Assembly: GCA_964567665.1 (NCBI GenBank) | Contig: CAZMNN010000054.1 | Coordinates: forward strand, 1-14,828 | Source of the DNA: UBA1731 sp964567665 | GTDB taxonomy: Bacteria; Verrucomicrobiota; Kiritimatiellia; RFP12; UBA1067 | DNA: 14,828 nt | Direction of reading: 5' to 3' | Shown here: positions 6,713 to 13,879 of the stretch, piece after piece | How positions within the stretch are numbered: position 1 is the first letter of the stretch | How the letters are laid out: each line of letters starts with the position of its first letter | Translations under genes and position numbers: made by a program | The notes under the pieces: model-generated | Database searches by the model: none | Told to the model about the DNA's origin: nothing | What the model saw: only the letters and a program-made list of their open reading frames with translations

Positions 6713-6721
6713 TGGTATAAT
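6713..6721 (+). promoter_or_regulatory. Extended -10 promoter giving a leaderless RNase R mRNA
   Basis: TGG-TATAAT (TATAAT at 6716-6721) ends 7 nt before GTG 6729, so the transcript should begin at or within a base of the start codon. No -35 at normal spacing is visible. It is divergent from the minus-strand promoter at 6618-6646, leaving about 65 bp between the two -35/TG regions. Confidence 0.75.
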
Positions 6722-6728
6722 TTCGGGC

Positions 6729-8327
6729 GTGAAAAGAAGGATAGAAGAAAAGGCAGACGGGCGGAAGGAGAAGCTTCCTCTCATGCGGGGCGAGACGGCG
6801 GCGGATGACGTCAAGGCCGTGATGAAGCAGTACGGCCTCCCCGACCGGTTTCCCAAGGATGTGCAGCGGGAGGCCAAAAGGATATCGTCCGCAGGGGCGG
6901 TGTTCTTCGACAGGCGACTTGACCTCAGAAAGAGGTTCATCTTCACGTGCGATCCGGTCACGGCCAAGGATTTCGACGATGCGCTGTCGATGGAGTGCGA
7001 CCGCAAGGGCAACCGCGTCCTGGGTGTGCACATCGCGGATGTATCGCATTACGTGAGGCCGGGAACGGCGCTTGACCGTGAGGCGTATCGCCGTTCCACG
7101 AGCGTGTATCTGCTGAACAGGGTGGTGCCGATGCTGCCGGAGGAGCTGTCGAACGGCGTGTGTTCGCTTGTTCCGGGAGAAGACAGGCTTGCGTTTTCGG
7201 TGTTTCTCACCTTTGACGGGGATGGACGCTGCATCGGGCGGAAGTTTTCGAAGTCCGTGATTCGCTCGAAGGAGCGCTTCACGTACGAGCAGGTGATGGG
7301 GATCATCAAAAGCAGACGGCCGACGTCGCGTAGCGCAAAGGTTGTCCGCGAGATACATCTTCTTGCGCAGCAGCTGCGCAAGCGCCGGTTTGCTGATGGG
7401 GCGCTTGATCTTGAGGTGCCGGAGACGGAGATTGTGCTTGACGGTGAAGGCCGCATGACCGGTCTGGAGGAGCGTCCGTACGACGAGTCGCATCAGATGG
7501 TCGAGGAGTGCATGGTCGCCGCGAACGAAGCCGTCGCAAAGGAGTTGTGGACACGCGGAATCAAGATACTGTCGCGTCTGCACGAGCCGCCGGACCCGGA
7601 GCGCCTGGAGCAGCTTCGCGCCGACCTTGCGGCCATAGGCGTGAAGTGCGGCGATCTGACGCACGGAAAGAACGTGGCGAATTTCCTCCGCAAGGTGAAG
7701 GTCAACCCGCTCGGCAAGACGATATCCGTGATGGTACTCCGCTCGTTGAAGCGCGCCTGCTACGATGCGAGGAACATCGGCCACTTTGGGCTTGCCAAGG
7801 ACTTCTATGCGCATTTCACAAGCCCTATCCGCCGATATCCGGATCTGGTTCTTCACAGGCAGCTCGCGGACTTCCTCGACACCGGAAACGGACGTCTCCC
7901 GCAGCAGGCGCTTGACCGTACGGCGAGGCACTGCTCGGAGATGGAGGAACGCGCCGACGAGGCAGAGCGGTCGCTTCACGACGTCAAGAAGTTCCGCTTC
8001 ATCGAGGAGAACGGCGGCGAGTTCGATGCGACTGTCGGCAAGGTGACGAAGTTCGGGCTGTTCGTTGACGTTCCGGCGCTCGCGACTGGCGGACTTGTTC
8101 ACGTCTCGACGCTTTCGCGCCGCTTTGTCCGCTTCGACGAGCGGAGGATGACGCTTGACGACGGACAGCGCACGTGGAGGCTCGGCGATACGCTGCGTCT
8201 GCGCGTGACCAGGGTGGATTGGGAGAACCGCTGGATAGATTTCGTTCCGGCGGACGGCGCAGAGCGCGGCGGCGGACGCCGCAAGGGATGCCAGCCGAAG
8301 AACGGCGCAAAGAGAAGGAGGCGGTGA
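6729..8327 (+). CDS. rnr: RNase R/RNB-type 3'-5' exoribonuclease, N-terminally short
   Basis: This is a processive 3'-to-5' exoribonuclease that degrades structured RNA in the cytoplasm. The 532-residue product has the RNB catalytic domain and a C-terminal S1 domain but lacks the usual N-terminal cold-shock OB folds (RNase R is typically 700-800 residues). The metal-binding signature FTCDPVTAKDFDDAL holds Asp75, Asp81, Asp83 and Asp84 with the same spacing as E. coli Asp272/278/280/281. HFTSPIRRYPDLVLHR (362-377) is the other hallmark. The S1 domain is at about 430-508, followed by an Arg/Lys-rich tail to 532. I use GTG 6729 because the -10 box ends at 6721; longer in-frame starts at 6618 would precede the promoter. 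KQYGLP-RFP (33-42) is the linker that normally follows the cold-shock domains. The gene is coupled to the kinase by TGATG. Confidence 0.88.
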   Translation: MKRRIEEKADGRKEKLPLMRGETAADDVKAVMKQYGLPDRFPKDVQREAKRISSAGAVFFDRRLDLRKRFIFTCDPVTAKDFDDALSMECDRKGNRVLGVHIADVSHYVRPGTALDREAYRRSTSVYLLNRVVPMLPEELSNGVCSLVPGEDRLAFSVFLTFDGDGRCIGRKFSKSVIRSKERFTYEQVMGIIKSRRPTSRSAKVVREIHLLAQQLRKRRFADGALDLEVPETEIVLDGEGRMTGLEERPYDESHQMVEECMVAANEAVAKELWTRGIKILSRLHEPPDPERLEQLRADLAAIGVKCGDLTHGKNVANFLRKVKVNPLGKTISVMVLRSLKRACYDARNIGHFGLAKDFYAHFTSPIRRYPDLVLHRQLADFLDTGNGRLPQQALDRTARHCSEMEERADEAERSLHDVKKFRFIEENGGEFDATVGKVTKFGLFVDVPALATGGLVHVSTLSRRFVRFDERRMTLDDGQRTWRLGDTLRLRVTRVDWENRWIDFVPADGAERGGGRRKGCQPKNGAKRRRR

Positions 8328-9439
8328 TGGATCTCTCCCTGCTGATGGACAGGTTCAACGTCAAGGGGCGTCTTGTGACGCTTGTCCCGTTCGGCAACGG
8401 GAACATCAACGACACGTTTCTCGCCGTGTACCGGAACACGTTCACGGAGACGCAGGTTGTGCTGCAGCGGGTGAACCGGGCGGTCTTTCCGCATCCGGAG
8501 GCGATCATGGCGAACATGCACTCCATTACGCTCCACTGCCACGAAAAGCTGGAGCGGGACGCAAAGGGCGGAAAGGACGACCGCGTGTGGCAGATGCCTC
8601 GCATAGTGAAGACCAAGGGCGGGGCGGACTTCATGTGCGATGAGAAGGGCGAGGTGTGGCGCGTGATAACCCGCATACTCTCGGCTCACGCATTCGATAC
8701 GGCGCAGAGTCCGGAACACGCCCTTGAATGCGGCAGCGCACTCGGACACTTTCACTATCTCATCTCCGATATGCCGCCGTCGTCCATCGTCAATCCTCTT
8801 CCGGGATTCCATGTGACGAGCGGATATCTCGACCAGTACGACCGTACGCTCAGATCCAAACGCGCAAAGTCGCTGCTGAATTCGTCGGTGGAGGCGATGC
8901 GCCTTGCGCGGTACATCGACGAACACCGCGATTTCGCCTGCTGCCTCGAAAGGGCGGAGGCGGCGGGGGAGCTGAAGCGCAGGATGTTCCATGGCGATCC
9001 GAAGGTCAACAACATAATGATCGACGATTTCACCGGCAAGGGCACGGCGATGATAGACCTTGACACCGTAAGCCCTGGCCTGGTGCAGATAGACGTAGGG
9101 GACGCGGTGCGTTCGATCTGCAACCCCGCCGGAGAGGAGGAGCCAAATCTCGGCAAGGTTTCGTTCGACGAGAACCTGTTCAACGCATTCATGAAGGGGT
9201 ACATGAAGGAGGCCGGGACGTTCATGAACGCTGCCGACAGGGAGTATCTGTATGATGCCGTCTGCCTTCTTCCGTTCGAGCTTGGACTGAGATTCTTTCA
9301 GGACTATCTTGCGGGAGACAGATATTTCAAGACCCGTCAGCCCGGACAGAACCTGAACCGTGCGCGTGTGCAGTTCAGGCTGTGCGAATCGATAGAGGCC
9401 CGTGAAGGGACGATCCGCAAGATGCTCAAGCGTCTGTAG
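8327..9439 (+). CDS. N-acetylhexosamine 1-kinase-like phosphotransferase
   Basis: This protein-kinase-fold small-molecule kinase (APH/choline-kinase superfamily) most resembles the NahK-type family, which phosphorylates the anomeric carbon of N-acetylhexosamines for salvage of mucin-type sugars. It has 370 residues, normal for the family. GNGNINDTFLAV (23-34) is the ATP-binding N-lobe motif, and VLQRVNRAVFPHPEAIMANM matches the family's LQRIN-VF pattern. FHGDPKVNNI (221-230) is the Brenner catalytic motif, with Asp224 and Asn229, and MIDLDTVSPGL (242-252) carries the metal-binding Asp. ATG 8327 shares its A with the RNase R stop (TGATG), and AAGGAGG lies 7-13 nt upstream, so translation is coupled. 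The exact sugar is uncertain; automatic annotation might call it an aminoglycoside phosphotransferase, and resistance is not implied. Confidence 0.82.
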   Translation: MDLSLLMDRFNVKGRLVTLVPFGNGNINDTFLAVYRNTFTETQVVLQRVNRAVFPHPEAIMANMHSITLHCHEKLERDAKGGKDDRVWQMPRIVKTKGGADFMCDEKGEVWRVITRILSAHAFDTAQSPEHALECGSALGHFHYLISDMPPSSIVNPLPGFHVTSGYLDQYDRTLRSKRAKSLLNSSVEAMRLARYIDEHRDFACCLERAEAAGELKRRMFHGDPKVNNIMIDDFTGKGTAMIDLDTVSPGLVQIDVGDAVRSICNPAGEEEPNLGKVSFDENLFNAFMKGYMKEAGTFMNAADREYLYDAVCLLPFELGLRFFQDYLAGDRYFKTRQPGQNLNRARVQFRLCESIEAREGTIRKMLKRL

Positions 9440-9462
9440 GAAGGGATTTGAGGTTTCCGCAG

Positions 9463-10542
9463 ATGAAACTGCCGTTGACGTGCTGTTCGGCGCTGTATTC
9501 CGACCATCTGACAGAAATGGATGGCGACATTCGCGGAAGGTCGATATATTTCGGCGCAGTGACTGAACCGCTGCCTGAGATTGATGCCCCGGAATACGAT
9601 TTCAGGTCGTGCCGACTTCTTGCGTGGGCTGTCGCCGACATGAAGCCGCAGATAGAAGAGGCGCTGTCGCGCTATGGACGCTCAAGGATAGCCGTTGTTC
9701 TTGGAGCGTCAAACACGGGCGTCGACGAGGCGGAGACGTATTTTGACGGTGCGCTTGCCGATGACGGTGCCTGCCATTTCCCGGAAGAATTCAGGTTCTC
9801 CATGCTTGAACTGGGGACACCATCCGAATATCTTGCCAAGGCGGCGGGTGTCGATGGCCCGTGCTACACGATATCGACGGCGTGCAGTTCATCGGCGAAG
9901 GTCTTTTCGGCTGCGAGGCGACTTATCGAGGCCGGGCTGTGCGATGCCGCCATCGTCGGTGGCGTTGACGGGCGCTGCCGTTTTGCGATGAACGGATTCC
10001 ATGCGCTTGGTGCGCTTGCGCAGGGGCGATGCCGTCCGCTTGCCGAAGACCGCGACGGCATCTGCCTTGGGGAGGGTGTCGCTCTCTTCATGATGGAGAG
10101 GGATTGCGCCGCCGAGTGCGTGGGCGGACGCTCCGTCCTGTTTTCCGGGGCCGGGGAGACCTCCGACGCCTACCACGCGACAGCGCCTGATCCTGAGGGA
10201 TGCGGCGCGGAGGCGGCGATGCGCCGTGCGCTGAGGGATGCCGGGCTTGCCGTCGGCGACATCGACTATGTGAACCTGCACGGCACCGGTACGCTGGCGA
10301 ACGACTCCATGGAGATGAAGGCTGTCCGCCGCGTGTTCGGCGATGTGCCTTGCGGCGGTTCATCGCATTCTCCGATCGTCGAGTCGACGAAGGCGATGAC
10401 AGGCCACTGTCTCGGAGCGGCAGGGGCGGTCGAGGCGGCGATTTGCTGGCGCAAGATACGGAGCGGAGAGATCCGCAGAGCGTTGTCCAACTCCTTTGCC
10501 TTCGGCGGGAGCAACGCAAGCATACTGCTTGAGAATGCGTAA
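9463..10542 (+). CDS. Beta-ketoacyl-ACP synthase (KAS I/II type)
   Basis: This condensing enzyme of the thiolase fold extends acyl-ACP with malonyl-ACP. The catalytic triad is complete: Cys141 in TISTACSSSA, His273 in NLHGTGT and His315 in MTGHCLGAAGA, with Lys310 before the last motif and the C-terminal FAFGGSNAS loop (346-353). The 359-residue length is below the usual 400-410 because the N-terminus is short and lacks the normal opening GxGxVSxxG motif. The VVLGASNTGVDEAE segment and STACSSSAKVF resemble synthases of aryl-polyene-type clusters, an inference; no partner ACP, dehydratase or ketoreductase is present. ATG 9463 has GAGG 9 nt upstream; an in-frame TTG at 9448 with AGGA before it is an alternative. 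It starts 8-23 nt after the kinase and is likely the third gene of the rnr operon. Confidence 0.85.
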   Translation: MKLPLTCCSALYSDHLTEMDGDIRGRSIYFGAVTEPLPEIDAPEYDFRSCRLLAWAVADMKPQIEEALSRYGRSRIAVVLGASNTGVDEAETYFDGALADDGACHFPEEFRFSMLELGTPSEYLAKAAGVDGPCYTISTACSSSAKVFSAARRLIEAGLCDAAIVGGVDGRCRFAMNGFHALGALAQGRCRPLAEDRDGICLGEGVALFMMERDCAAECVGGRSVLFSGAGETSDAYHATAPDPEGCGAEAAMRRALRDAGLAVGDIDYVNLHGTGTLANDSMEMKAVRRVFGDVPCGGSSHSPIVESTKAMTGHCLGAAGAVEAAICWRKIRSGEIRRALSNSFAFGGSNASILLENA

Positions 10543-10565
10543 GCGCACAAAGAAAAACCGGTGGC

Positions 10566-10594
10566 TTGCGGATGGTGTGTTGCTTTGATATAAT
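10566..10594 (+). promoter_or_regulatory. hisG promoter
   Basis: TGA-TATAAT (TATAAT at 10589-10594) has the TGn extension, and TTGCGG at 10566-10571 sits at a 17-bp spacing as a partial -35. Initiation near 10601 gives a leader of about 33 nt with GGAGAAAG (10618-10625) before ATG 10634. There is no histidine-rich leader peptide. Confidence 0.7.
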
Positions 10595-10633
10595 GTACGC
10601 CGTTTTTTCGGTTATTTGGAGAAAGTTCCACAG

Positions 10634-11503
10634 ATGGCAATAGTTCTCGGTCTTCCGAAAGGAAGTTTGCAGGAGTCGACCTTCGCGCTGTTCAAGCGTG
10701 CGGGTTTCAATGTTTCGTGCTCATCCCGCAGCTACATCCCGTCGATTGACGATCCGGAGATAAAGTGCCGTCTCCTGCGTCCGCAGGAGATGAGCCGCTA
10801 TGTCGAGCTTGGGCTTCTTGACGCTGGAATCTGCGGCTACGACTGGGTGTACGAGAACGGTTCCGACGTCGAGGAGGTCTGCGAACTCAACTACTCAAAG
10901 GCCACGTCCAACCCCGTGCGCTGGGTGCTGGCGGTGCCGAACGATTCCAAGATCAAGACCGTCAAGGATCTTAACGGCAAGCGCATTTCGACGGAGGCCA
11001 TTGGTCTCACGAAGCGGTATCTCAAGAAGAACGGCGTCAAGGCCGATGTGGAGTTCAGCTGGGGCGCCACCGAGGTGAAGGCTCCGGAACTGGTGGATGC
11101 GATCGTCGATCTGACAGAAACCGGGTCTTCGCTCCGTGCGAACAACCTGCGGATCGTCGATACGATTCTCACCTCCACGACACGCATGATTGCGAACAAG
11201 AAGGCGTGGAAGTGCGCCGCCAAGCGCACGAAGATTGAGCAGCTCAAGATGCTGCTTCTCGGTGCGCTCGATGCGCAGAAGCGTGTGCTGCTGAAGCTGA
11301 ACGCGCCCGCAAAGAATCTCGAAAAGATCGTCAAGGCGCTGCCTGCGCTGCACGCGCCCACGGTCAACAAGCTCAACGACCCCGACTGGTTTGCGGTTGA
11401 GACGGTCGTGGAGGAGCAGCTGGTCAGGGACTTGATTCCGCCGCTTCGCAAGGCCGGAGCGACGGGCATCATCGAACTCGCCCTCAACAAGGTCATCTTC
11501 TAA
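10634..11503 (+). CDS. hisG: ATP phosphoribosyltransferase, long form
   Basis: HisG catalyses the first step of histidine synthesis, joining ATP and PRPP to form phosphoribosyl-ATP in the cytoplasm. The 289-residue product is the long, HisZ-independent form with a C-terminal ACT-like regulatory domain (about 210-289), so feedback inhibition by histidine is expected from the family. Recognisable elements are the opening MAIVLGLPKGSLQESTFALF, LLDAGICGYDWV near residues 62-73, and the signature PELVDAIVDLTETGSSLRAN (about 150-170), the PRPP/ATP-binding region. The start is ATG 10634 with GGAGAAAG upstream; a TTG at 10616 would overlap that site. It has its own promoter and no other his gene beside it, so the pathway genes are dispersed. 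Downstream it is followed 63 nt later by a ribosomal mini-protein gene. Confidence 0.95.
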   Translation: MAIVLGLPKGSLQESTFALFKRAGFNVSCSSRSYIPSIDDPEIKCRLLRPQEMSRYVELGLLDAGICGYDWVYENGSDVEEVCELNYSKATSNPVRWVLAVPNDSKIKTVKDLNGKRISTEAIGLTKRYLKKNGVKADVEFSWGATEVKAPELVDAIVDLTETGSSLRANNLRIVDTILTSTTRMIANKKAWKCAAKRTKIEQLKMLLLGALDAQKRVLLKLNAPAKNLEKIVKALPALHAPTVNKLNDPDWFAVETVVEEQLVRDLIPPLRKAGATGIIELALNKVIF

Positions 11504-11566
11504 CACGCCGGGTTCCGGCGCGCGTGTGCGGCGGAACGCAGAACGACAAACAAAGGAGAAATCAAG

Positions 11567-11656
11567 ATGGGTTCCATCAAGAAGAAGCGCCGCAAAAAAA
11601 TGTCGAAGCATAAATACGACAAGCGCATGAAAGCGCAGCGGCACAAGAACAAGTAA
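11567..11656 (+). CDS. bS22 / AURKAIP1-COX24 domain ribosomal mini-protein
   Basis: The 29 codons give MGSIKKKRRKKMSKHKYDK followed by RMKAQRHKNK. Sixteen of 29 residues are Lys or Arg. The pattern (GS-KKRRKKMSKHK) matches the AURKAIP1/COX24 domain, the C-terminal part of mitochondrial mS38, and the mycobacterial small-subunit protein bS22. It is expected to bind 16S rRNA in the small ribosomal subunit. AAAGGAG (11552-11558) lies 8 nt before the ATG. The gene sits between hisG and a strong terminator, so it is probably the last gene of the hisG transcript. Genes this short are easily missed by automatic annotation. Recognition rests on composition and motif only, but they are distinctive. Confidence 0.82.
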   Translation: MGSIKKKRRKKMSKHKYDKRMKAQRHKNK

Positions 11657-11672
11657 GCTTGCGTCGCAAGCT
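11656..11672 (+). repeat. Short hairpin abutting the mini-protein stop
   Basis: AGCTTGC (11656-11662) and GCAAGCT (11666-11672) form a perfect 7-bp stem with loop GTC, beginning at the last base of the TAA. It precedes the main terminator by 8 nt and probably forms part of a two-hairpin 3' end. Confidence 0.5.
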
Positions 11673-11677
11673 ACGGA

Positions 11678-11719
11678 AAGGGGGCTTCCGCCTGTGGGCG
11701 GCGGCCTCCTTCTGTTTTT
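11678..11719 (+). terminator. Intrinsic terminator of the hisG/bS22 transcript
   Basis: AAGGGGGC (11678-11685) pairs with GCCTCCTT (11704-11711, one G-T wobble), and inside it CCGCC (11688-11692) pairs with GGCGG (11697-11701) around loop TGTG. The T-rich stretch CTGTTTTT ends at 11719. It separates this unit from the paaK-like gene. Confidence 0.8.
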
Positions 11720-11736
11720 CTGCGGGATGCGGTTCA

Positions 11737-11765
11737 TTGAATCGCTTGTGTCGGTTTGCTATAAT
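11737..11765 (+). promoter_or_regulatory. Promoter giving a leaderless paaK-like mRNA
   Basis: TTGAAT (11737-11742) and TGC-TATAAT (TATAAT 11760-11765) are 17 bp apart. The -10 ends 7 nt before ATG 11773, so initiation should fall at the start codon. No Shine-Dalgarno sequence precedes the ATG. Confidence 0.78.
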
Positions 11766-11772
11766 CGTTCAC

Positions 11773-13065
11773 ATGAAAACTCAGGATATCTTCTGGAATC
11801 GGACGGCGGAGACGATGAGCCGCGACGAGTATGCAAAGGTTCAGCTTGAAGGGCTTCGGAAAAGCCTTCGCAGGGTATGGGGAAACGAGTTCTACCGTGA
11901 GCGGCTTGAGCGCGGCGGCGTTTCGGCGCCGGATGACGTCAAGTCGCTTGACGACCTTGCGCACCTTCCGTTTTTCACCAAGGAGGATTTCAGGGAGGCG
12001 TATCCGCTCAAGATGAACTGCGTTGAGCGCAGCAGTCTGCTTGAGTTCCACATGTCGTCCGGTTCCACCGGAACGCCGGTGGTGATGGCATACACGAAAA
12101 ACGATTTGAGCCAGTGGGCGGAGTGCATGGCGCGTTGCTACACGATGGCCGGACTCGTGCGCGGCGATGCGTTTCAGATCATGCCGACGTTCGGGCTTTT
12201 CAACGGAGGGTTTGGATGCTATCACGGATGCCGCAAGGCGGGGTTGTTCTGCGTCCCGGCGTCGTCGGGGAACACCGAACGCCAGATAAGGCTTATGCGC
12301 GATTTTCGCGTAAAGGGCTTCTGCTCGGTCGTGTCGTACGTTCCGCGTTTGATAGAGAAGCTTGATGCAGAGGCATCCGGCGATCATGACATACCGTCGC
12401 TTCGCGTCGGCATATTCGGGTCGGAGACGTTCTCCGACGAAATGCGCCGCAAGATCGAGAAGCGTCTTCACATTGAATGCTTCGACATATACGGCATGAC
12501 GGAGACGGGCGGCATCGGAACTACAGGCCAGGACTGCAAGGCGCACGACGGGCTGCACGTATGGGAGGATCAGTACATAACAGAAATTGTAGATCCGAAA
12601 ACCGGTGCGCCTGTTCCGGACGGCGAATATGGCGAAGTGGTGCTTACGTCACTCACTCGCGAGGCCATGCCGATAATACGCTACCGCACACACGACATTT
12701 CGCGCATCGTATCCCGCGAGAAGTGTGCGTGTGGCCGCACGTCCCTCCGCATAGACAGGATTACGGGCCGTACGGACGATATGCTGATTGTGAAAGGCGT
12801 GAACTTCTACCCGCGTCAGGTTGAGCAGGCTCTCATGGAGATTCCGGGCGTCAAGGATGAGTTTCAGATCATCCTTGAGGAGCACAACGGCATGACGGAC
12901 GTGACGGTGAACGTGGAGGCCGAGCCGGGCGTGACCGGACATATGGTCGCGAAGCATCTGCGCGAGCGGCTGGGCTTTCTGCCAAAGGGCGATGTGTTCC
13001 CGGTTGGTTCCCTGCCGCGAAGCGAAGGGAAGGCCAAGCGCGTCATCCGCAAGCCAAGCGCCTGA
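11773..13065 (+). CDS. paaK: Phenylacetate-CoA ligase family AMP-forming ligase
   Basis: This cytoplasmic adenylate-forming enzyme activates an aryl-acetate or related acid with ATP and joins it to CoA. The 430-residue length is exactly typical of PaaK. Adenylation motifs are present: MSSGSTGTPVVM (94-105, the phosphate loop), DIYGMTETGG (238-247), YRTHDIS (304-310, the hinge ATP-ribose Asp), GRTDDMLIVKGVNFYPRQVE (332-351) and the final SEGKAKRV (418-424) with the C-domain lysine. The CxCGRT segment (318-323) is also usual in the family. An earlier in-frame TTG at 11659 lies in the terminator region before the promoter, so ATG 11773 is the start. It stands alone: neither the rest of the phenylacetate pathway nor indolepyruvate oxidoreductase genes is in view. 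The exact acid is therefore uncertain, and the symbol marks the family only. Confidence 0.88.
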   Translation: MKTQDIFWNRTAETMSRDEYAKVQLEGLRKSLRRVWGNEFYRERLERGGVSAPDDVKSLDDLAHLPFFTKEDFREAYPLKMNCVERSSLLEFHMSSGSTGTPVVMAYTKNDLSQWAECMARCYTMAGLVRGDAFQIMPTFGLFNGGFGCYHGCRKAGLFCVPASSGNTERQIRLMRDFRVKGFCSVVSYVPRLIEKLDAEASGDHDIPSLRVGIFGSETFSDEMRRKIEKRLHIECFDIYGMTETGGIGTTGQDCKAHDGLHVWEDQYITEIVDPKTGAPVPDGEYGEVVLTSLTREAMPIIRYRTHDISRIVSREKCACGRTSLRIDRITGRTDDMLIVKGVNFYPRQVEQALMEIPGVKDEFQIILEEHNGMTDVTVNVEAEPGVTGHMVAKHLRERLGFLPKGDVFPVGSLPRSEGKAKRVIRKPSA

Positions 13066-13147
13066 ACGAGCTGCTAAAGTGGCAGATGCCAAAGTCGCCG
13101 CAGCCCGGAATCATGGCAGACGGCGCACCAAACAAGGAGCAAGATGC

Positions 13148-13879
13148 ATGTGTAGGGTAGTGGATCTGTTTTGCCTTTCGGCATTGTTTGTCTGTTCTGG
13201 TTGTTTGACCAACCATTATGAAAGGTACTACGTCTCGACAGGTGATAGTGCCTTAGATGGATTCGGGGGTCGTGATGCGAATGTGGAATTACGTGTTGCC
13301 ACAACGGAGGATGACGTGCTTGATTTGATGGAGCAGGGATATGTTTCGGTCGGGTACAGTTCTTTTGTCGCTCCATATACTGCCATGTCGATGGCGGTCG
13401 ATACCGCAAGGAAACATGGCGCATCGCTTGCTTTGATTGATATCCGATATAAGGAAACGAAGAAATATACATCCGTCATATTCCTTCCTTCTACGTCAAC
13501 ATCTTATACGTATGGAAATATAAGTAGTGGCGGAACATTTTCCGCCACAACGGCCACTACGACGATGAACGCTGTTCCCATACAGCGTGAATGCCGGATT
13601 TACAATCATGATGCGATGTTTTTCAAGAAGGTTGATTCAGCGAATGACTATGGAGTTCGCCTGTTTGTCCCAAAACGGTTGCCAACTGAAAAACCGGATG
13701 AACCGATTTGTGTTCGCGTTCTTGCTGTTTTGCGCGGAAGTCCGGCGGAACGTGACGGCGTTAGACGAGGTCAGGTTGTGGTTAAAGTCAATGATGTCCC
13801 GATTGAAACCAGAAAGGACATTGCACCGTTTTTGGATGGCGTCGGCGTTGTCAAAATGGAGGTAGCAGATGCCAAGTAG
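13148..13879 (+). CDS. PDZ-domain lipoprotein
   Basis: This is a predicted envelope lipoprotein of 243 residues. ATG 13148 has AAGGAG (13134-13139) 8 nt upstream; the same frame is open further 5' but overlaps the ligase gene and lacks an initiation site. The signal peptide MCRVVDLFCLSALFVCSGC ends in a lipobox with Cys19 as the modified residue and Cys at -3. Residues 50-115 include EQGYVSVGYSSF and a helix AVDTARKHGASLALIDIRY, a pattern seen in uncharacterised bacterial lipoproteins. Residues 115-145 are a Ser/Thr/Gly/Tyr-rich linker. Residues about 185-240 are a PDZ fold: VLRGSPAERDGVRRGQVVVKVNDVPIE, with the usual SPA-GV-GD-like turn. No protease motif accompanies it. The PDZ may bind C-termini of envelope proteins, as inferred from the fold. 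It overlaps the next gene by 11 nt. Confidence 0.82.
   Translation: MCRVVDLFCLSALFVCSGCLTNHYERYYVSTGDSALDGFGGRDANVELRVATTEDDVLDLMEQGYVSVGYSSFVAPYTAMSMAVDTARKHGASLALIDIRYKETKKYTSVIFLPSTSTSYTYGNISSGGTFSATTATTTMNAVPIQRECRIYNHDAMFFKKVDSANDYGVRLFVPKRLPTEKPDEPICVRVLAVLRGSPAERDGVRRGQVVVKVNDVPIETRKDIAPFLDGVGVVKMEVADAK

Noticed and set aside
6618..6728. Longer N-terminus for RNase R starting at 6618
   Set aside because: The extension contains the -10 box (6716-6721) and the divergent promoter, and its translation shows no cold-shock fold.
6663..8102. A 479-codon minus-strand open frame opposite rnr
   Set aside because: Antisense shadow. The plus strand carries all RNB catalytic motifs, a promoter and a terminator-free operon context.
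8327..9439. Aminoglycoside-resistance phosphotransferase
   Set aside because: The fold motifs are shared, but the N-terminal INDTF and LQRVN patterns match the hexosamine-kinase branch, and no resistance context exists.
13082..13876. Repeated 11-mer GCAGATGCCAA near 13083 and 13867 as a sign of gene duplication
   Set aside because: Matches of this length are expected by chance in a window of this size, and flanking similarity is too short.
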